Assembly (NCBI GenBank): GCA_036785705.1
Contig: JAWUZG010000028.1
Coordinates: 1,488,001 to 1,552,000 of the forward strand
DNA from: Acanthornis magna
Lineage: Eukaryota > Chordata > Aves > Passeriformes > Acanthizidae
Direction of reading: 5' to 3'
Length of the DNA stretch: 64,000 nucleotides
Shown here piece by piece: positions 46,138 through 59,050 of the stretch. Made by a program: the position numbers and the translations under genes. Every line of letters begins with the position of its first letter. The first letter of the stretch is position 1. The notes beneath the pieces were generated by a model, which saw nothing but the letters and a program-made list of their open reading frames with translations, had not been told where the DNA came from and made no database searches.

Positions 46138-46749
46138 CCCTTGTGTGGAGCAGGGGGTGGCTGTGGGATTCGGTTGGAGAGGGTGTGTTGGGGAGAAGCC
46201 AAAGGGGAGGGAAAGTGAGGGAGAGTCATCCAGGAGCTGGGGACTCAGTGCGGTGGGCAGGGCAGAGCCAGGCAAGCAGAGCTGGCCCAGGGGTGGCAGC
46301 CAGGCTCTGCCAACAGGACAGGTCTCCAGACACATCTGTAGATAAGACAGGCCACAGGCAAGGCAGAGCTCAAATCAGCAGGTTGGGACCAACAGGGCTC
46401 ATGGCCGGGCTCAGGAATAGATAGAGCATCACTCAGGCAAGGGCTCGGGGCAAGGGCTGGAGCACAGATCTCCCTGGGGAAGGGGTCAGCCCTGGTGGAG
46501 CCTCTCCCAGAGTGTCTCCCACAGCCTTTCCCGGTAGCCTGGTCCTGTTGTAGCCATGCCACACCTGGGCTGTCCTGGGGCCAGCCAAACCCGCAGGCAG
46601 ACAAACCCTGGGAGTGAGGAAGAGGTTTCACGGAGTCTGTTGATGCACCCTGGTCTGGGACCGCTGCCATCTGGGGAGGGAAACCTGCCTTTCCTTGCTG
46701 CATTCCCTCTGAATGCCTTCAGTTTGTTGCCTAAAGACAGGCTATCTGA
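46138..46749. other. GC-rich block of unknown nature beside an LTR
   Basis: Strikingly richer in G and C than its flanks, with clustered G-tracts at 46160-46230 on the plus strand and many CTGCC/CAGGG-type words. A 152-codon open frame lies on the minus strand (46245-46703), but its composition (rich in Pro, Ser, Ala, Cys, Gly) fits GC-rich chance sequence and no domain is recognised. It lies directly downstream of the minus-strand LTR, so it could be retroviral internal or leader sequence, an unrelated GC-rich repeat, or a small CpG-poor regulatory block. Confidence 0.35.
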
Positions 46750-47215
46750 AACAGAGGCCAGGACAAATTAGGAGTATAAAAGCGGACAATTTATTCAAGA
46801 CCTGCAAAGGCCTTGAAGGTACATTCGGGCAAGCAAAGTCCCCATAGGAGATGACACCCAAAATGGACCCTGGGTCACGAGCTTTTCACCTTTTATAAGT
46901 TCTGTCCCATTAGCATATTGGCCCGTAATTCTCCAATCGCACCCTCAGGTGATGATGTTCACCACCCCAGGCCTGCTCCCCCCAGCTCACAGTTGGTTAC
47001 ATATTTTCGGGCCCTAAGGCAACGAATATGTCCTTGAATCTGTATTCAGAGAGCCTTGTTTTGGCTAAAGGTGCTGGGAACAGAGCATTTTAGCACTTTG
47101 TAAGAAGCACAGAACTACAGCAAGTTACAGGGTGAAGAGTAAAAAACTAGAAATACTTGAAGGCATCAAGTTATCTACAGGATTGCCTGGCGTCCCCCCT
47201 GCACCCTGCTGGATT
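46750..47215 (-). mobile_element. Probable endogenous retroviral LTR
   Basis: Read on the minus strand, this segment has the layout of an LTR. A U3-like region of about 300 bp leads to a TATA box (TATAAAA, plus-strand coordinates 46891-46898). About 100 bp downstream is an AATAAA poly(A) signal (plus-strand TTTATT at 46790-46795), followed by a short T/C-rich U5-like end with TTTGTCCTGGCCTCTGTTTCA. I cannot name the family. Neither the exact TG/CA ends nor a target-site duplication could be fixed, so boundaries are approximate. No internal gag or pol is recognised, so a solo LTR is likely. Confidence 0.55.
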
Positions 47216-50200
47216 TTACACACTCTCCTGAGGCACCTGCAGTGAATGCCCCTCACAGTGTCCTCTTCCAGCTACAGCTTTCAGGTGTAGCATAAAATTG
47301 ATGCCTTGACCACTGTGGCCGCATCCCCAGACCGTTAAATAAAAGTAGAGATGATCCCTACTCTCTCCTCAATGTATTTCAGTGTGGAGAATTTTATCAG
47401 AGACACACAAGTCCCTCCTGTGCTTTCTATGCAGAGGGAAAATGTTTTGGTATCTGTTGCTGTAATGGATGAGTCAGAGATGACAACGTGTCCTCCTGTG
47501 CTCCAGCCACACACATGAGCGTGCTGAAGGATGCTCTCTTATGTGGAGAGCATTCTTCAACTCCAGGGAAATTTTCAGGTCCTGGATGCTGCAGTTCAGT
47601 CTCTGGTGTCAGCCCAAAAGGTCTTTGCTTTCTTGTGTGTATGTGCTGAAGTCACATTCAGCTGCAAAGTCAGGCTGGTGTTTGTGCTGTGCTGCTCTGG
47701 AAATGGAACCTTTTGCTTCAAATGCAAACACTTGCTAAGAGAAGAAAGAAATCAACTATAAAATATAAGATATAAAATACACAATTTATTTGTATGAGAC
47801 ACTATACAATGCTACTTTTATATGAATCAAAAATATCCAGGAGAACTCATTTTTACTCCTGACTTCTGTAAAATCCCGGTGCAGTTTTGAAGGAAAGGTG
47901 ACACTCTTCTACTCTGGTACCTCTGAATGCTTTGTTGTGTCTTCATGAGACATGCAGAGAATAACCTAGGAGAGCAGATGGCCCAAACCACCACATAACA
48001 TCCTCCTTCTGCTGTAGCAGTGTTACAGATCCTGTGTCTCCCTCCAGGCTACTCTGGTATCTCCTGAGAGCTGAACGGATGGGCTCATGGTTAGACATGA
48101 TGTGTTGTGATCACCACTGCCGTGATTCTAGAGATATTCCAGAGGCTCTGTCGACACCCTCTGAGATTGCTTCATGTTCCCTGTTCTCTGGCATGTCTGA
48201 CTAACCAGTTTCCTACTTTGAGTACTGGAAGTTACTCCAGTAACTTGGAATAAGATGGAATAATTCCATCCCTCTTTGTTTTATTTGTTGAGAGCAGGGT
48301 GTTGAAAGTAGGCTGCTTTGAGGTATAGAGGACTCCAGAGCCCAAAGCTACTTAAGGCTTATGTATTTGGGGGTGGAAAGGAGGGTGAGGATTTATATTG
48401 ATATGTTCAAGAGTGATGTCCTGACTCAGTTGCACCTCTAAAGGCAGAATGAATGTTCAGCCATGGTGTGCAAGGTGCGGACAATCAGCGGAAAGTCGTG
48501 GCTGCAGCCAGCTCAGAAGGTTTGGCACATCAGATTTTCTCTGTTCTCCAAGTAAAAGACTTTAAGAAATCAAGGATATGCAGAACAAAATTATTCTAGA
48601 AGAGCAGACTCATTTTCTAATGAACTTATCATAAAAACATAATCTGTTCCCTGCAAAACGAAAATGTTTTCTTCTTTGTTTTGATAGGAAGAAATGGGAT
48701 GTAATATTAGATGAAGGTTATTCTTAAGAACTTAAATAGGTACTTCTTCCTTGAAGTTCCCACTGTTGCCTTTTGCTGGAGTGACTGAAGTCAAAATACA
48801 AGGCCCCTTTTTGAAATACTTTTGAATTAATGAAGACTCTCTGCTGGGTTTTCTTATTCAAAACAAAACATTGTGTCTGTGCAGGGGAGAAAAGGAAATG
48901 GAAGTGGTCAAACACTCAAGGAAAGCAATGACAATGAATAGCAGCAGAAAGTACTTTCCTTGTAGTGCCGATAAGAAAGAGGAGAAACCTGGTGTGACAT
49001 TGTTTGTGTGTGGAGTTGGCAGAGCTCCCCTCTTCAGTCTGGAAAAGCAGAGCTGTAAAGAAGTTCAAAACGAATTTGAATGAGATATTAAACTTTTAAA
49101 AAGATGATACCTGCAAGAAGAAGCAGACATTGCACAGGGAAATGCAAACAAAGCAGAGCACAAACTCTGCATCTAGTTCCAAATGGTAAGAAACTCAAAA
49201 TCATTGAACTGCTGTTAACACATGAAGAGATCATGCCATGCTGAAGTTCCAAAACAATCCAAATCCATAGCTTTGCCCAGTAATTTTAAGAATTTAAATC
49301 TGGGTTCAGACAGTGTGGTAGTGATAGCCTAAAGAGCCAGCTACCAGACAAGATAAGCTGTCTGGCCAGGAGGTGTCACATTTATGATCAAAGCTTGGGA
49401 GTCTTGTCACTGCGTTTCCCACATGTCTCCATAGATTAAGCTAAATAAGCTTCATTAAAAAAACATACTCTTTCCTTGCAGGCTATTTGTGGTTCCTGTT
49501 TTTAATTTATTTTGAGGTGGTAGTGCTTTACAAGTTCCTATAAGATTTAAATTCACAAAAGACCACGGGATCGTGTAACTTTTTTCCCCCCTTTTATTTC
49601 ACCTGTCTCTGGGCCAAACCCTGCAATTCTTGCAATTTGTCATCCAAGAAAGACATCCTGTCTTATCTGGAGCTATAAACAACAGAGAATCTTCTCGTTC
49701 CCTCAGCAGTGATGTACACCTGGTTGGAAAATCAGAATCTCTGATATCTCTGATTTAGCAAGCAAGGCATTTTGTTTGGCTGAAAGGAAATATCTCAGTA
49801 CCTTTGAAGCAGCTTTGTTTCAGATGCTTGAGTGAATTATGATGGGTGCATTTGAAATGTTGCTGTTCAGGGGCCGTGTGCTGATCCCACACCAAGACAA
49901 ATCCCTGGTGCACCCAGGACACACACGGGGCTGTGCCAGCTGGGCTTTCTGTCAGATCCACCCCAGACAAGACTGGGTACCACTCTTTCAGTAGTGCAGG
50001 TATGAGAAACTGAAATCTGTGGGCTGAAAGACACATGGGAAATGTTGGTTTCTCTGGAAAATGTGTTTCCTACTGCAAAGGAAAAGTTGTTGGAGTGGTG
50101 GTTTATTCCCAACTGACTCTCCCAGAGATTCTGTCTGAATCTTAGTATTGCCATCTGGCACCGAGTTGGAGAACCACAACAGCATATGCTTCTTTTATGT

Positions 50201-53200
50201 TGCTATTTGATATTTATGAGTTAGACAACTTAGTAATATATTTGGCTAATTACTTTTTAAAATTCCATGTCCAGAAAATTCATTGGAAACGTGGTGCAAA
50301 ACTTTGCTGAACATAAGTGAGCAGGAAAATGTTTTCAACCTGCAATAAAGAGGAAACATAAAGCAAAGACACAGCACACAATCACACTGCAACCTGAGGT
50401 GGTGATCGTGAAAGGCTTCATTGCCCAGGTGGGAAGTGACGAGCAGTCAGATAAAACCTTGAGCTTCCAAATCAGAAACCCAGCAGGGTTCACTGGGCTA
50501 TTACAGGAATACTGCTGTAAGCTGTTATTAATTAATAAATAGATTTTTAAACTATTATTATTATTACCAGTCTTAGATGCAAAAGTATAAAACCCTGCTT
50601 TTGTAGACCTTAAGCTGAATTAATAAGTGTTAAGGAAAGGACATCCACCAAATTTGCTGGAAGTTTGCTCAGATTCCAAGAGACTGCATGAATCCATATA
50701 TTACTTTAATAGAGCCACATTTCACAATTTAACATTTCACATTTAACAGATTTAAATTGCAAAACAATGAATGCACTATTTTCCAAGAGCAGTATAAAAA
50801 CTAAAGCTACCTTTGGTAGAGTCTGTGCAGAGGAAATGAGAAAGAAACAGATGGGAAAGCATTTACATAGGAGATGGCAGGCAATTTCATTTTTTCTATT
50901 GGCATGCTAATTAATGATCTTTCCAAAGCAGGAATGCTGTATAAATCTCTTAAAGGAAGGATAATAGCAAGGTCAGATGTATCTGCTAAACTATGCAGGA
51001 ATTTGAATGCACAAGTATTGCAAAATCATGAGTCAGATTAATAACCTGTTATAAAGAAAAATTTAAAGTACTTGGTAAATACAATTTGAAATGCAGATAA
51101 GAGATAGAAGGGCAATGCACTGGAATTTCAAGTTGCAAAACTTGAACTCTTGAGCTGTCCTGGTTCCTGCAGCTTGTTTAAATCTATTGCACAGGATGAA
51201 TGTTGAAAAGCAGAGAGGGGGCTCAGATCTGTCGTTTTCTCCCCTTTCCTGAGTCCATGGATGTCTTTGAAAGTCTGCACAGTTTAGCTGAGAGATGGGG
51301 ATTCAAAGACTTCAAAGCATTCTGTTTAGCTGAGATAAACATTTGAAATAGGGGAGGCTTTTCTATAGCTTAGAATAATAGTCATCATATTTGCAGTTCT
51401 TGATGTAACTGAAAGCTGTGTAATGCTGCGTCTCTGCTGTGCTGGGAAGTGAACAATTCTCCTGTCTGGCCCACAAGGAGCCCAGCTCACAACTACCAGG
51501 AATTCCCAATTCCGTGTCTGGGGTGCTGCTCAACTGAGTGTCACAGTGCCTTATCCACCCCAAACCCATGGCGGTGTAGGATTTTGTCTTTTTTCATAAA
51601 ATAAATAGAAAAATTCTCTAAGGTCACCCTGATAGGCTGCAGAACCTGGGACTCCATCCCCAGCTTTGTCTGGCTCCAAGGCTGCGCTGCCTGAGTGTAT
51701 TTCTCCCATCTCTCCAGCCTCATCTCTCTGCTTATCGCCTTTGACATTTTTGGATCTCTTCCTCTATGACAGCTTTCTGCCCCTGCAGCCAAGTCCCTGA
51801 GAATCTAGTGTTTCAGTGTGCTGAATTACGTTTTTTAACACATGGAGATTATAAGCCTAAAGTCCCCTGTGGCTGAAGATCAGTTAGAAAATGTTTTGAA
51901 TGAGATGATTGGGAGGTGAGTCAAAGTATGTATTTCGTGGAAAAGACCACAGGGCCATGCTGTGCCTCACAGGTTGGCTCAGGACTGCAGTTCTGGGAAG
52001 AATTTGATCCCTAAAGTCTGTAGGAAATCTCTGTGCTCCTTCAGTGCCCAAACTGCTGAATATTAAACTGAGTGAGGAACTGCTTGGTGATCCTCACTTT
52101 GGATCAGCTCCACTTGCAAATAACACTGGGCTAAATTCACAGGGAAGACTGAGTAAGGTCCCAAGTCCAAATGTAGGGCAGGAACAGCCCTGTGATGCCT
52201 CCTCAAAGCCCTGCTGCTGGGCCTGAGCAGAGGGATGGTGCTTTGGAGGTGTGGAGCTGAGTGGCTCATGTGTCTCACACTGTGGGACTCATGGCCTCCA
52301 GCCATTCCACATTTTTTCTTCTTATTTTCTATGCTGGCTCAAGCTTTTCTACTCTGGGAATTTTTAACAACTTTTCGTCAGCCTTTAATGGGAAGCTGAG
52401 GATGTGAGTTTCATATCCAGAAATTACCTTTGGAGCAGAAGGGCAAAACCCCAGGTACATCTGCAAGTAGACCTTAGGGAAACAAAGGATAAAAAAAACA
52501 GTAGGGAGCTGGTAATCAAGTTGTTGAAGAATAATAGCACAAATGTGATTGTCAGAAGTAATATTTGACAAAATAATACAGTAAAGTGTACTAGTGAGTA
52601 TTCACATGTTATCAAGTGGAAAACTGTCCCCATCCCAATTTTTAAAATGAAGGAATTTAAGCAGAATAAAATAACGTAATGATGTTCTCTCCTCTGAGTA
52701 GTAAATGAGATGTGTTGAGAAAATATGACTTAGACGACTTGGCAAGCAAGTAAGACTCAGATGAGTTTGCCTACACTGAAAAAATGAATGAATACAGCTA
52801 GAAATACAAGGCAAACATTAAAAATTAATTTTAAGCTTGAAACTGAAGAAAATGGTAGCTATTATGTATTGGTGTATTTGTGTGAAAAGGTGCAATTTCT
52901 AACCATTGCATGAGCAAGAGACTCAAATCTCCAGCAATAAAGTTTCTAGAAGATTTTTTTAAAAAATTAGAGGTAATTGTGGCTGTTACCTTAACTGAGT
53001 TAGTATCTAACTTAATAGAAAATGGGGCACTGGCAATAAAATAAATAATGCTGTTTAATTACCATCATGACCTTTAGTAATTGCTGCTTTATTGCTTAGA
53101 ATTGTAAAAGATTTATTGTATTTGCTGTAACAATTGGTTTTTTCCTTTTCCAAAACCATCAGGCATTGGAATTGGAAAATATCTATTAGATTATCCAGTT

Positions 53201-56200
53201 TGTGTATCCCCTGCTGTGCAATGTCTTGTCCAGTTCTGTTGTAAATATCTTGAAGTGTTGTTTTGTGTGAAATGCACTGGAAGGTTATTCTGTAGCCTGA
53301 AACGCTGGTAATTCTTACCATGGAAATATTTTTGCCTCTGATGAGTTGAGATCCTGGGTTATTTCCATCCCATTTCTGCTGGTTGTTTTTTTTTTTTTTT
53401 TAGTGCTTCTCTTAATTCAAAATGGTTTTATTAGCCCATTCCTCTTCAGAGTATTCACTCTTTTCCAAGACTTGAACACATATTAAGAGGGATTAGTTTT
53501 TATCAACTCATATGATTGTTTCTCTGATATTGAAGAAAAGAGGACAATGTGCATTTTTTCATCAAATCTGTAGAACACTTGTGCAATTATTAGTGAACAA
53601 AGGCAAAAAATAAGCACAGTAGAGCTGTCACACTTTGGAACTTCATCCTCAAAGAGATTACCAAGTGCCCCTACTTCAATAGCATCCTAATGACAGTGGA
53701 ATTCCTAGGGCAAAATGGAGTAGTTTAAAAGCAAAAACTCAAATTTAATAATAAAAAAAGAGTTCCCCTAACATCTTTTGTCTGTCCAGGCCTAGTGAAT
53801 AATAGTGGAAAGACTTTATAAAAGCTGCACTACAAGGGATAAATATTAGCACAAGGAACTATAGCTAATATTAAAGTGTAACCCATAGCCTGGCACATGT
53901 AATGAGCTCTCTCATTCTTCCCTCAGATCAAACTTGTACAAACCTTTCAAAGTCTGCAATGATCTGCCATTGTGCCAATCAATTTATAACATTTGGTTTA
54001 TTGAGTGGTCAGGTGAAATGTGTAAGTAAATGACAATAAGGCAGTCCTGAGTATATGTACAGAGGCTGACAGGGGATGTGTGTATGTACCTTCAAAAGTA
54101 GACTAAAAATAAAATCACTTACTAAATGTATCTAACTCATGCTTCAAGTATTCACAGGAAATTAATACCTGAACATCAGAAAAAGAAAAAAAAGGATAGG
54201 GTAGATCTGGAATTTTAAAAAAAAATTACCCATTTTTAGAATAAATAAGTGCTCTTAAAGAGTCAGTGTTGAAAGGACAGCAAATGGTTACTGCATTCTC
54301 TGCTATCACTCCCTCTGCAGTCCCCGTGCCTCAGTTTCCCTTCAGAGCTGCTTCTCACAGGTTTCTTCCTGAGCCTCATGTGCCTGAGTCAAGACAAGGG
54401 TCGTTTGTATGGCAGAAGGCCAATCCCAGCCTTGCTGGAAGCTGAACACCATGAAGGGACTTGAAATTAAGTAATTTACCCATATGAATAAAACATTGAG
54501 CGCTATTTTTAGAAGCGTGACTGAGCCCTGACAGAGTCCGTACTTTATTTCAGCTAATCTCACTGCTGGCCCTCCTGAGCCCAGGGCTATCCCCTGCACT
54601 CCAGAATTCAGAAAGTAACATCATTAATGATTTTGATGGAATTTGCTACCTTTTAGCCAAGCATATTCCACTGGGGCCTCCAGGCTCATTTCAGAGGCAG
54701 TCTACCATAGATAAGCTGCCTTGGCCAAACTTCCAAAAACTCACTCAGATTACTTAATTGAACCTCTCACTCTCACAAGGAGGTATTGCTTATTCTCAAA
54801 GACTTAATAAGTCTCCTGCTCTAGACAGTTCCCTCTGATCATTACAAGAGGTAGGGCCTCTAATATCAACTCGTCAAGTTTTGCTGCTCTGTCATATTTT
54901 CCCTTCTTTTAATTTTACTGGCAGTGTTACATTAGCACAGTTCTTCTGAAGAAATGTGAATATTTTTGGCCTGATTTTCCTCTTGACTGTCCGTATTTTC
55001 AAAATAGGCTGTTTTCTTCATCAACACGTTTTAGTGAAAAGTTTAATTCCCGTCTCAAAGAATGGGAAATACACTTCAGGTGTGAGGGCAGCCATTGGGG
55101 TCTGATGGATTTTTAGGCAGACCTAAAAAACACATATTTGCTTGTCCAATAGTTTGCATGCATTATAAATTAGGGGCTTAAATAGAACACAGATGTTCCA
55201 CGTTGTTTGAGACATCCCAAAACTCAGTGCTTATGGGGAGAGAGCAATGTGGGATAGAGTTTCCAATGACAAAATGGATCTCTCTTAGGATCCTCTTTCT
55301 CACTGAAAGATGCCTGGATTGGTGATACTTCAACTTTCTTTCTAATAGACACACAAGAGACTCCCAAAATCTTGTACTGGTTCACTTAATTCCAGTAGTA
55401 ACAGAAGAGAGGCATCTTCAAAGAAATAAACAGGCTGTGAAATCCAACAAGGAAGCTCTTTTTAATCATCCTGCTTATTTATTGAGTAGATTGCATCCAA
55501 ATATAGACACCTGTAAAAATCAACAGAAGTGGGAAAAATTGCTCAGTAATGCTGCTGATAGTATCTTTTAAGAAAAATGAGATGCATACCTTTTCAGAGA
55601 ACTCAGCAGGATACTGCTTTTTCTTTCTTCCCCTTACTGTTCATTGTATTCAGGATGGAACTAATGATTTTCTCAAAGTCTTATTCCTTTCAGAAATCAG
55701 TTCAGAAAAATCATCTGTCTCAACAAAACAGCCAAAACTCTTCCAAACCAGGCCTTTCTAACTAATATATTGCTCCTTGAACTTTGATGACCTTCACAAG
55801 CACTTCAGCTCAGAGGATATATCTCATCTCGCACAAATGTCTCTCACACCAGCCTGCAGGTGAAGGTAATGACACAAATGTGCATTACCCCACACATAAA
55901 TGATGAATTTTCCATGAGAATATTAGAACTTGCTTAATGTGACTTCAGAGAGTTGAAGGTTTTGGTGAAGGCAGCAGGGGGAAAAAAAGGAAAAAAATGT
56001 GGAAGTTGTTAAAACATGTATATAAATAGGAATTGTCATTTCCTACTGCAAATAGGGGAGAAGATCATATTCTATTTTGGGAGTTACTCTGCCCCAGATA
56101 ACATTTCTTCTGTCGGTCCTCACTTTGTCAGGACTGGGTACCTTTCCTCTTGGTACCTCTCTTTGCCTTTCAGCAACCTCCTGCTCCTATAACGTTCTCT

Positions 56201-56589
56201 TATTCACATCCTTCTCACCAGGCTGCTTTATCACTGTTTCCTTGAGATTCTCTGTTTCTTTCTTCCCTGGCCTTCAATCTTTTCAGATGTGCTCTAAGAG
56301 GATCTTTCTTATCCCATATCTTTCAGCTCCAGGCTTGCCTTCCTACCCCTACTTATAAATTCCTTCCCTCTCCACCTCCTCTCCCTCCCAGCTCTGTGGG
56401 AAGGCTCAGGTAGAGGCAGCTGTGTGATCCTGTGCCTCCAGAAGGAACCCAGCACATTTCAGACTGGTTCTGCTTCCCTGAGCACTGGCAAAGTGCTGCT
56501 GCTGCTGCAGGGGTGGTTTTGGGCAGATACAGGGTGGCATGACAAGGCAACTTTATGCCATATTTTGCAGGAAATCCTAGAACTGAATT
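47216..56589. other. Long unique non-coding stretch
   Basis: About 9.4 kb without a recognisable gene, RNA or transposon. Features noted are a T16 run at 53386-53401, a short ATT run near 50552-50565, and pyrimidine-rich sequence at 56160-56400. The many short frames overlap on both strands and show no domain. Parts of 53630-54020 and 54600-54900 are candidates for conserved non-coding sequence, on weak grounds. Confidence 0.4.
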
Positions 56590-56776
56590 TTCCATGCCCC
56601 CGATATGGAAAGGGCCCACTGAGAGGCTCCCCAGGGAAGTGGTGGAGTCACCATTGCTGAAGTGTTCAAAACAAATGGACGTGGCACTCTGTGCTGTGGT
56701 TTGGTGGCCATGGTGGTATTTGGATTTGATATTGCAGATCTTCCCCAGCCTTAATGATTCTGTGACCCTGTGATTG
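56590..56776 (+). mobile_element. CR1 LINE, short 3' end
   Basis: A plus-oriented CR1 remnant of under 200 bp. It starts in the segment that normally encodes RLPREVVESPSLEVFK (ctccccagggaagtggtgga, 56625-56644) and continues through the region for the DVALRDMV-type terminus. It ends in the 3' units ATGATTCTGTGACCCTGTGAT at about 56753-56774, the decayed form of the ATTCTATG tail. A 183-codon open frame on the opposite strand (56353-56904) runs across it and is a chance antisense frame. Confidence 0.88.
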
Positions 56777-58911
56777 TATGAAATACAGGCTCTGGGTGTG
56801 TTTGCATCCTCTGACCTTTCCCCATCCCCAAGGGCTTCCATTGCTAGTGTGGGGCTTGCTGTGGAGTCTGAACTTACTGTACAAGACTGTATTCTTTCAG
56901 GCATTTATCTCAAGCCTCTTTAATTCTTTATGTGAAAAAAATGCAGTCAAAATATTAATTTCAGTGTAAATCAGACTCTTGGCTGCTCAGGTAACAGAAA
57001 AAAGTCCTCCAAGTGACATTTTTGAGATAAACAGTCTCTCCCACGCCATTCCCCTTTTCAGAACTGCCTGTGCAGATGCACTCTCACAGGACTGGGTTTA
57101 GTCCAACTGGTTTCTATTGTGAAGCAGAAAAACAATCCTGGCAAAGGCTTGTTATGGAAGAGAGGCGACACAAATATGAGAGGTGAGCTGAAAAAGAGGC
57201 ATTTCAGCAAGAAATTGTGCTCTGTCTGAGCTCTCTGAGCAACGAGTCCTCCTTTCATAAGGTGAACAGGAATGGCAGGACCTGCTTGTTCCTAAATCTT
57301 GGCTTTTCTGGGCTCTGGTGTTATGAACAAGGGTAGCATTTGCCTCTGGTTGCCCCAGGGTGGTCTGAGGCACCTCTGGCTGATGGCACCAGTGCTGGTG
57401 CAGCTTTGTGTCCTCTCTGCTTTATTGGTACAAACCCACCCCAGAGTAAATTCATGCAGAACACTCCATTTAAGCAGTGACGAGTGCTTGGGATCGCTGG
57501 TGCAGCCCCATGAAACTTGTTGGGAAAGTCACCACTTTGACATTTCATCACTGTAACTTAAGGGAACAAAACCCTGACAAAAAATGACATCGGAATTTTC
57601 CCATCAACCTTTAAGTGCAATCTCAGTATATATTTCAAACGGCCATATAGAAACAAGGAATCCCTCTTGAACCCAACTCGAAAAACAACAGATCTATTTT
57701 TACTGGATATTTTCAGGCCTTATTCAGCACATAAAAATTAATGGGCAAAAATAATCTACATTCCTGTGCTATTAAAAAAAAAAACAACCAAAACCCCAAA
57801 CCACCTCATTCAATTTCTCATCTTGTACCAGCCTGTTCTAACAGGAACTGAGGCAGTTTGCCAAAGGCTAATGATTCAGTTTTATATGATTAGTTTCTTT
57901 AGCCAGAACCAGATATTTAGAGGAACTAATAATTTGTTGCACTGCTAAGCTCTAAAATGCCTGCAAGGACTCACATCTAACTACACTGAAGTGTAGTCCT
58001 GACATTTTTCGTTCATATTTTTGCTCTATGTTTTTGGAATTATTATGTTAATTTAAGAAAAGAACAGTGACAAGATTATATGACCCATATAATTTTTCAC
58101 AGCTTGGCATCACAAGGATGTATAAGCAAAAACAACATAAGGGAGAAGTACCTAGATAGAGCTGGAGGTTTAATTAGAGAAAATTATGTGGCTATAAAAT
58201 TGTCAGTATTATTCATAGCTGACCTTGATCAATCAAACAGTCTTTAAGTGGGGGCACAGCATAACCTGACTGTGTTTCTGCAGTTTAGAATAGACTTCTG
58301 TATCTCAGAGTGGCATTTCAATGGTGCCTGATAGTTTGGGATGCCTTTATTCTTGAGTGTAGCATGGAAGGAAATCTGATATTCAGAAATGTGGTGAAAA
58401 TCAGTTCCCTTTATGATCATTTGTGCTGGACATTTTGGACTCTGATATGCTCAGGATTATGGATAATTTCTAAAAATGTAGCCTCGCTGCATGCTGTAAT
58501 ATAGACATTTTTTTTCTGTGTCCCTCTAAACCAACATAACTGGGGTTCATAAGGGAACCCTCAGGCCTCTATATGATGCTGACTGTAATTCCACTAAACA
58601 CTGCATTTACTGACACATATCACACAGTACTTAAGCTCCTAAAAAGTTGAAAAGGCATCTGCCAAATCTGCAGATAACAACTGTGAAAAATGCTCCCCTT
58701 TTCATTATTTATCTGAGCCCACCTCTTAACTCCTGAAATCTGTGATGCTTCTTTTTCCTCCCCAGGTGCTGCACTGTGAAAATCACCATAAAAAAAAAAA
58801 AAAGAAGAAAAAAAAGGAAAAGCTTTTCAGGGGGAGAAAAGACATTCTTTTCCTATAATAAATTGACTCAGATTGGGCCCTGTGGCCAATGCCCATCTAA
58901 ATTGTTATAAA
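56777..58911. other. Unique non-coding DNA
   Basis: No gene recognised. A12 run near 57774-57785. An A-rich tract at 58790-58825 (A14 followed by GAAGA and A8) lies just upstream of the ancient LINE fragment at 58912 but on the side opposite to a poly(A) tail for it. Confidence 0.42.
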
Positions 58912-59050
58912 AATTAACATAGGAATTACCAGATCAGAATGTCACAGACTAATGCTCCATCTGGTCCAGCGTTCTGTTTCCAGAAGTGACTTACACCAGA
59001 TGCTTCAAGGGACGAATAAAATATTAAACATTTAGAGAATGCTATAAGTG
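58912..59050 (-). mobile_element. Ancient CR1/L3-clade LINE 3' UTR fragment
   Basis: The plus strand carries attaacataggaattaccag, then ctccatctggtccagcgttctgt and ttacaccagatgcttcaagg. These match the order of a 3'-terminal region (read in reverse) of a LINE family abundant in turtles and crocodilians and present as fossils in birds. No coding sequence is included. The right end is uncertain. Confidence 0.55.

Noticed and set aside
46245..46703. 152-codon minus frame as a novel protein
   Set aside because: Composition follows the GC-rich block (Pro, Ser, Ala, Gly, Cys) and no domain or initiation context supports it. Kept only as part of the block's description.
56353..56904. 183-codon minus-strand open frame, the longest outside microsatellites
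   Set aside because: It runs antisense through a plus-oriented CR1 3' end and has no recognisable domain, start context or splice sites.
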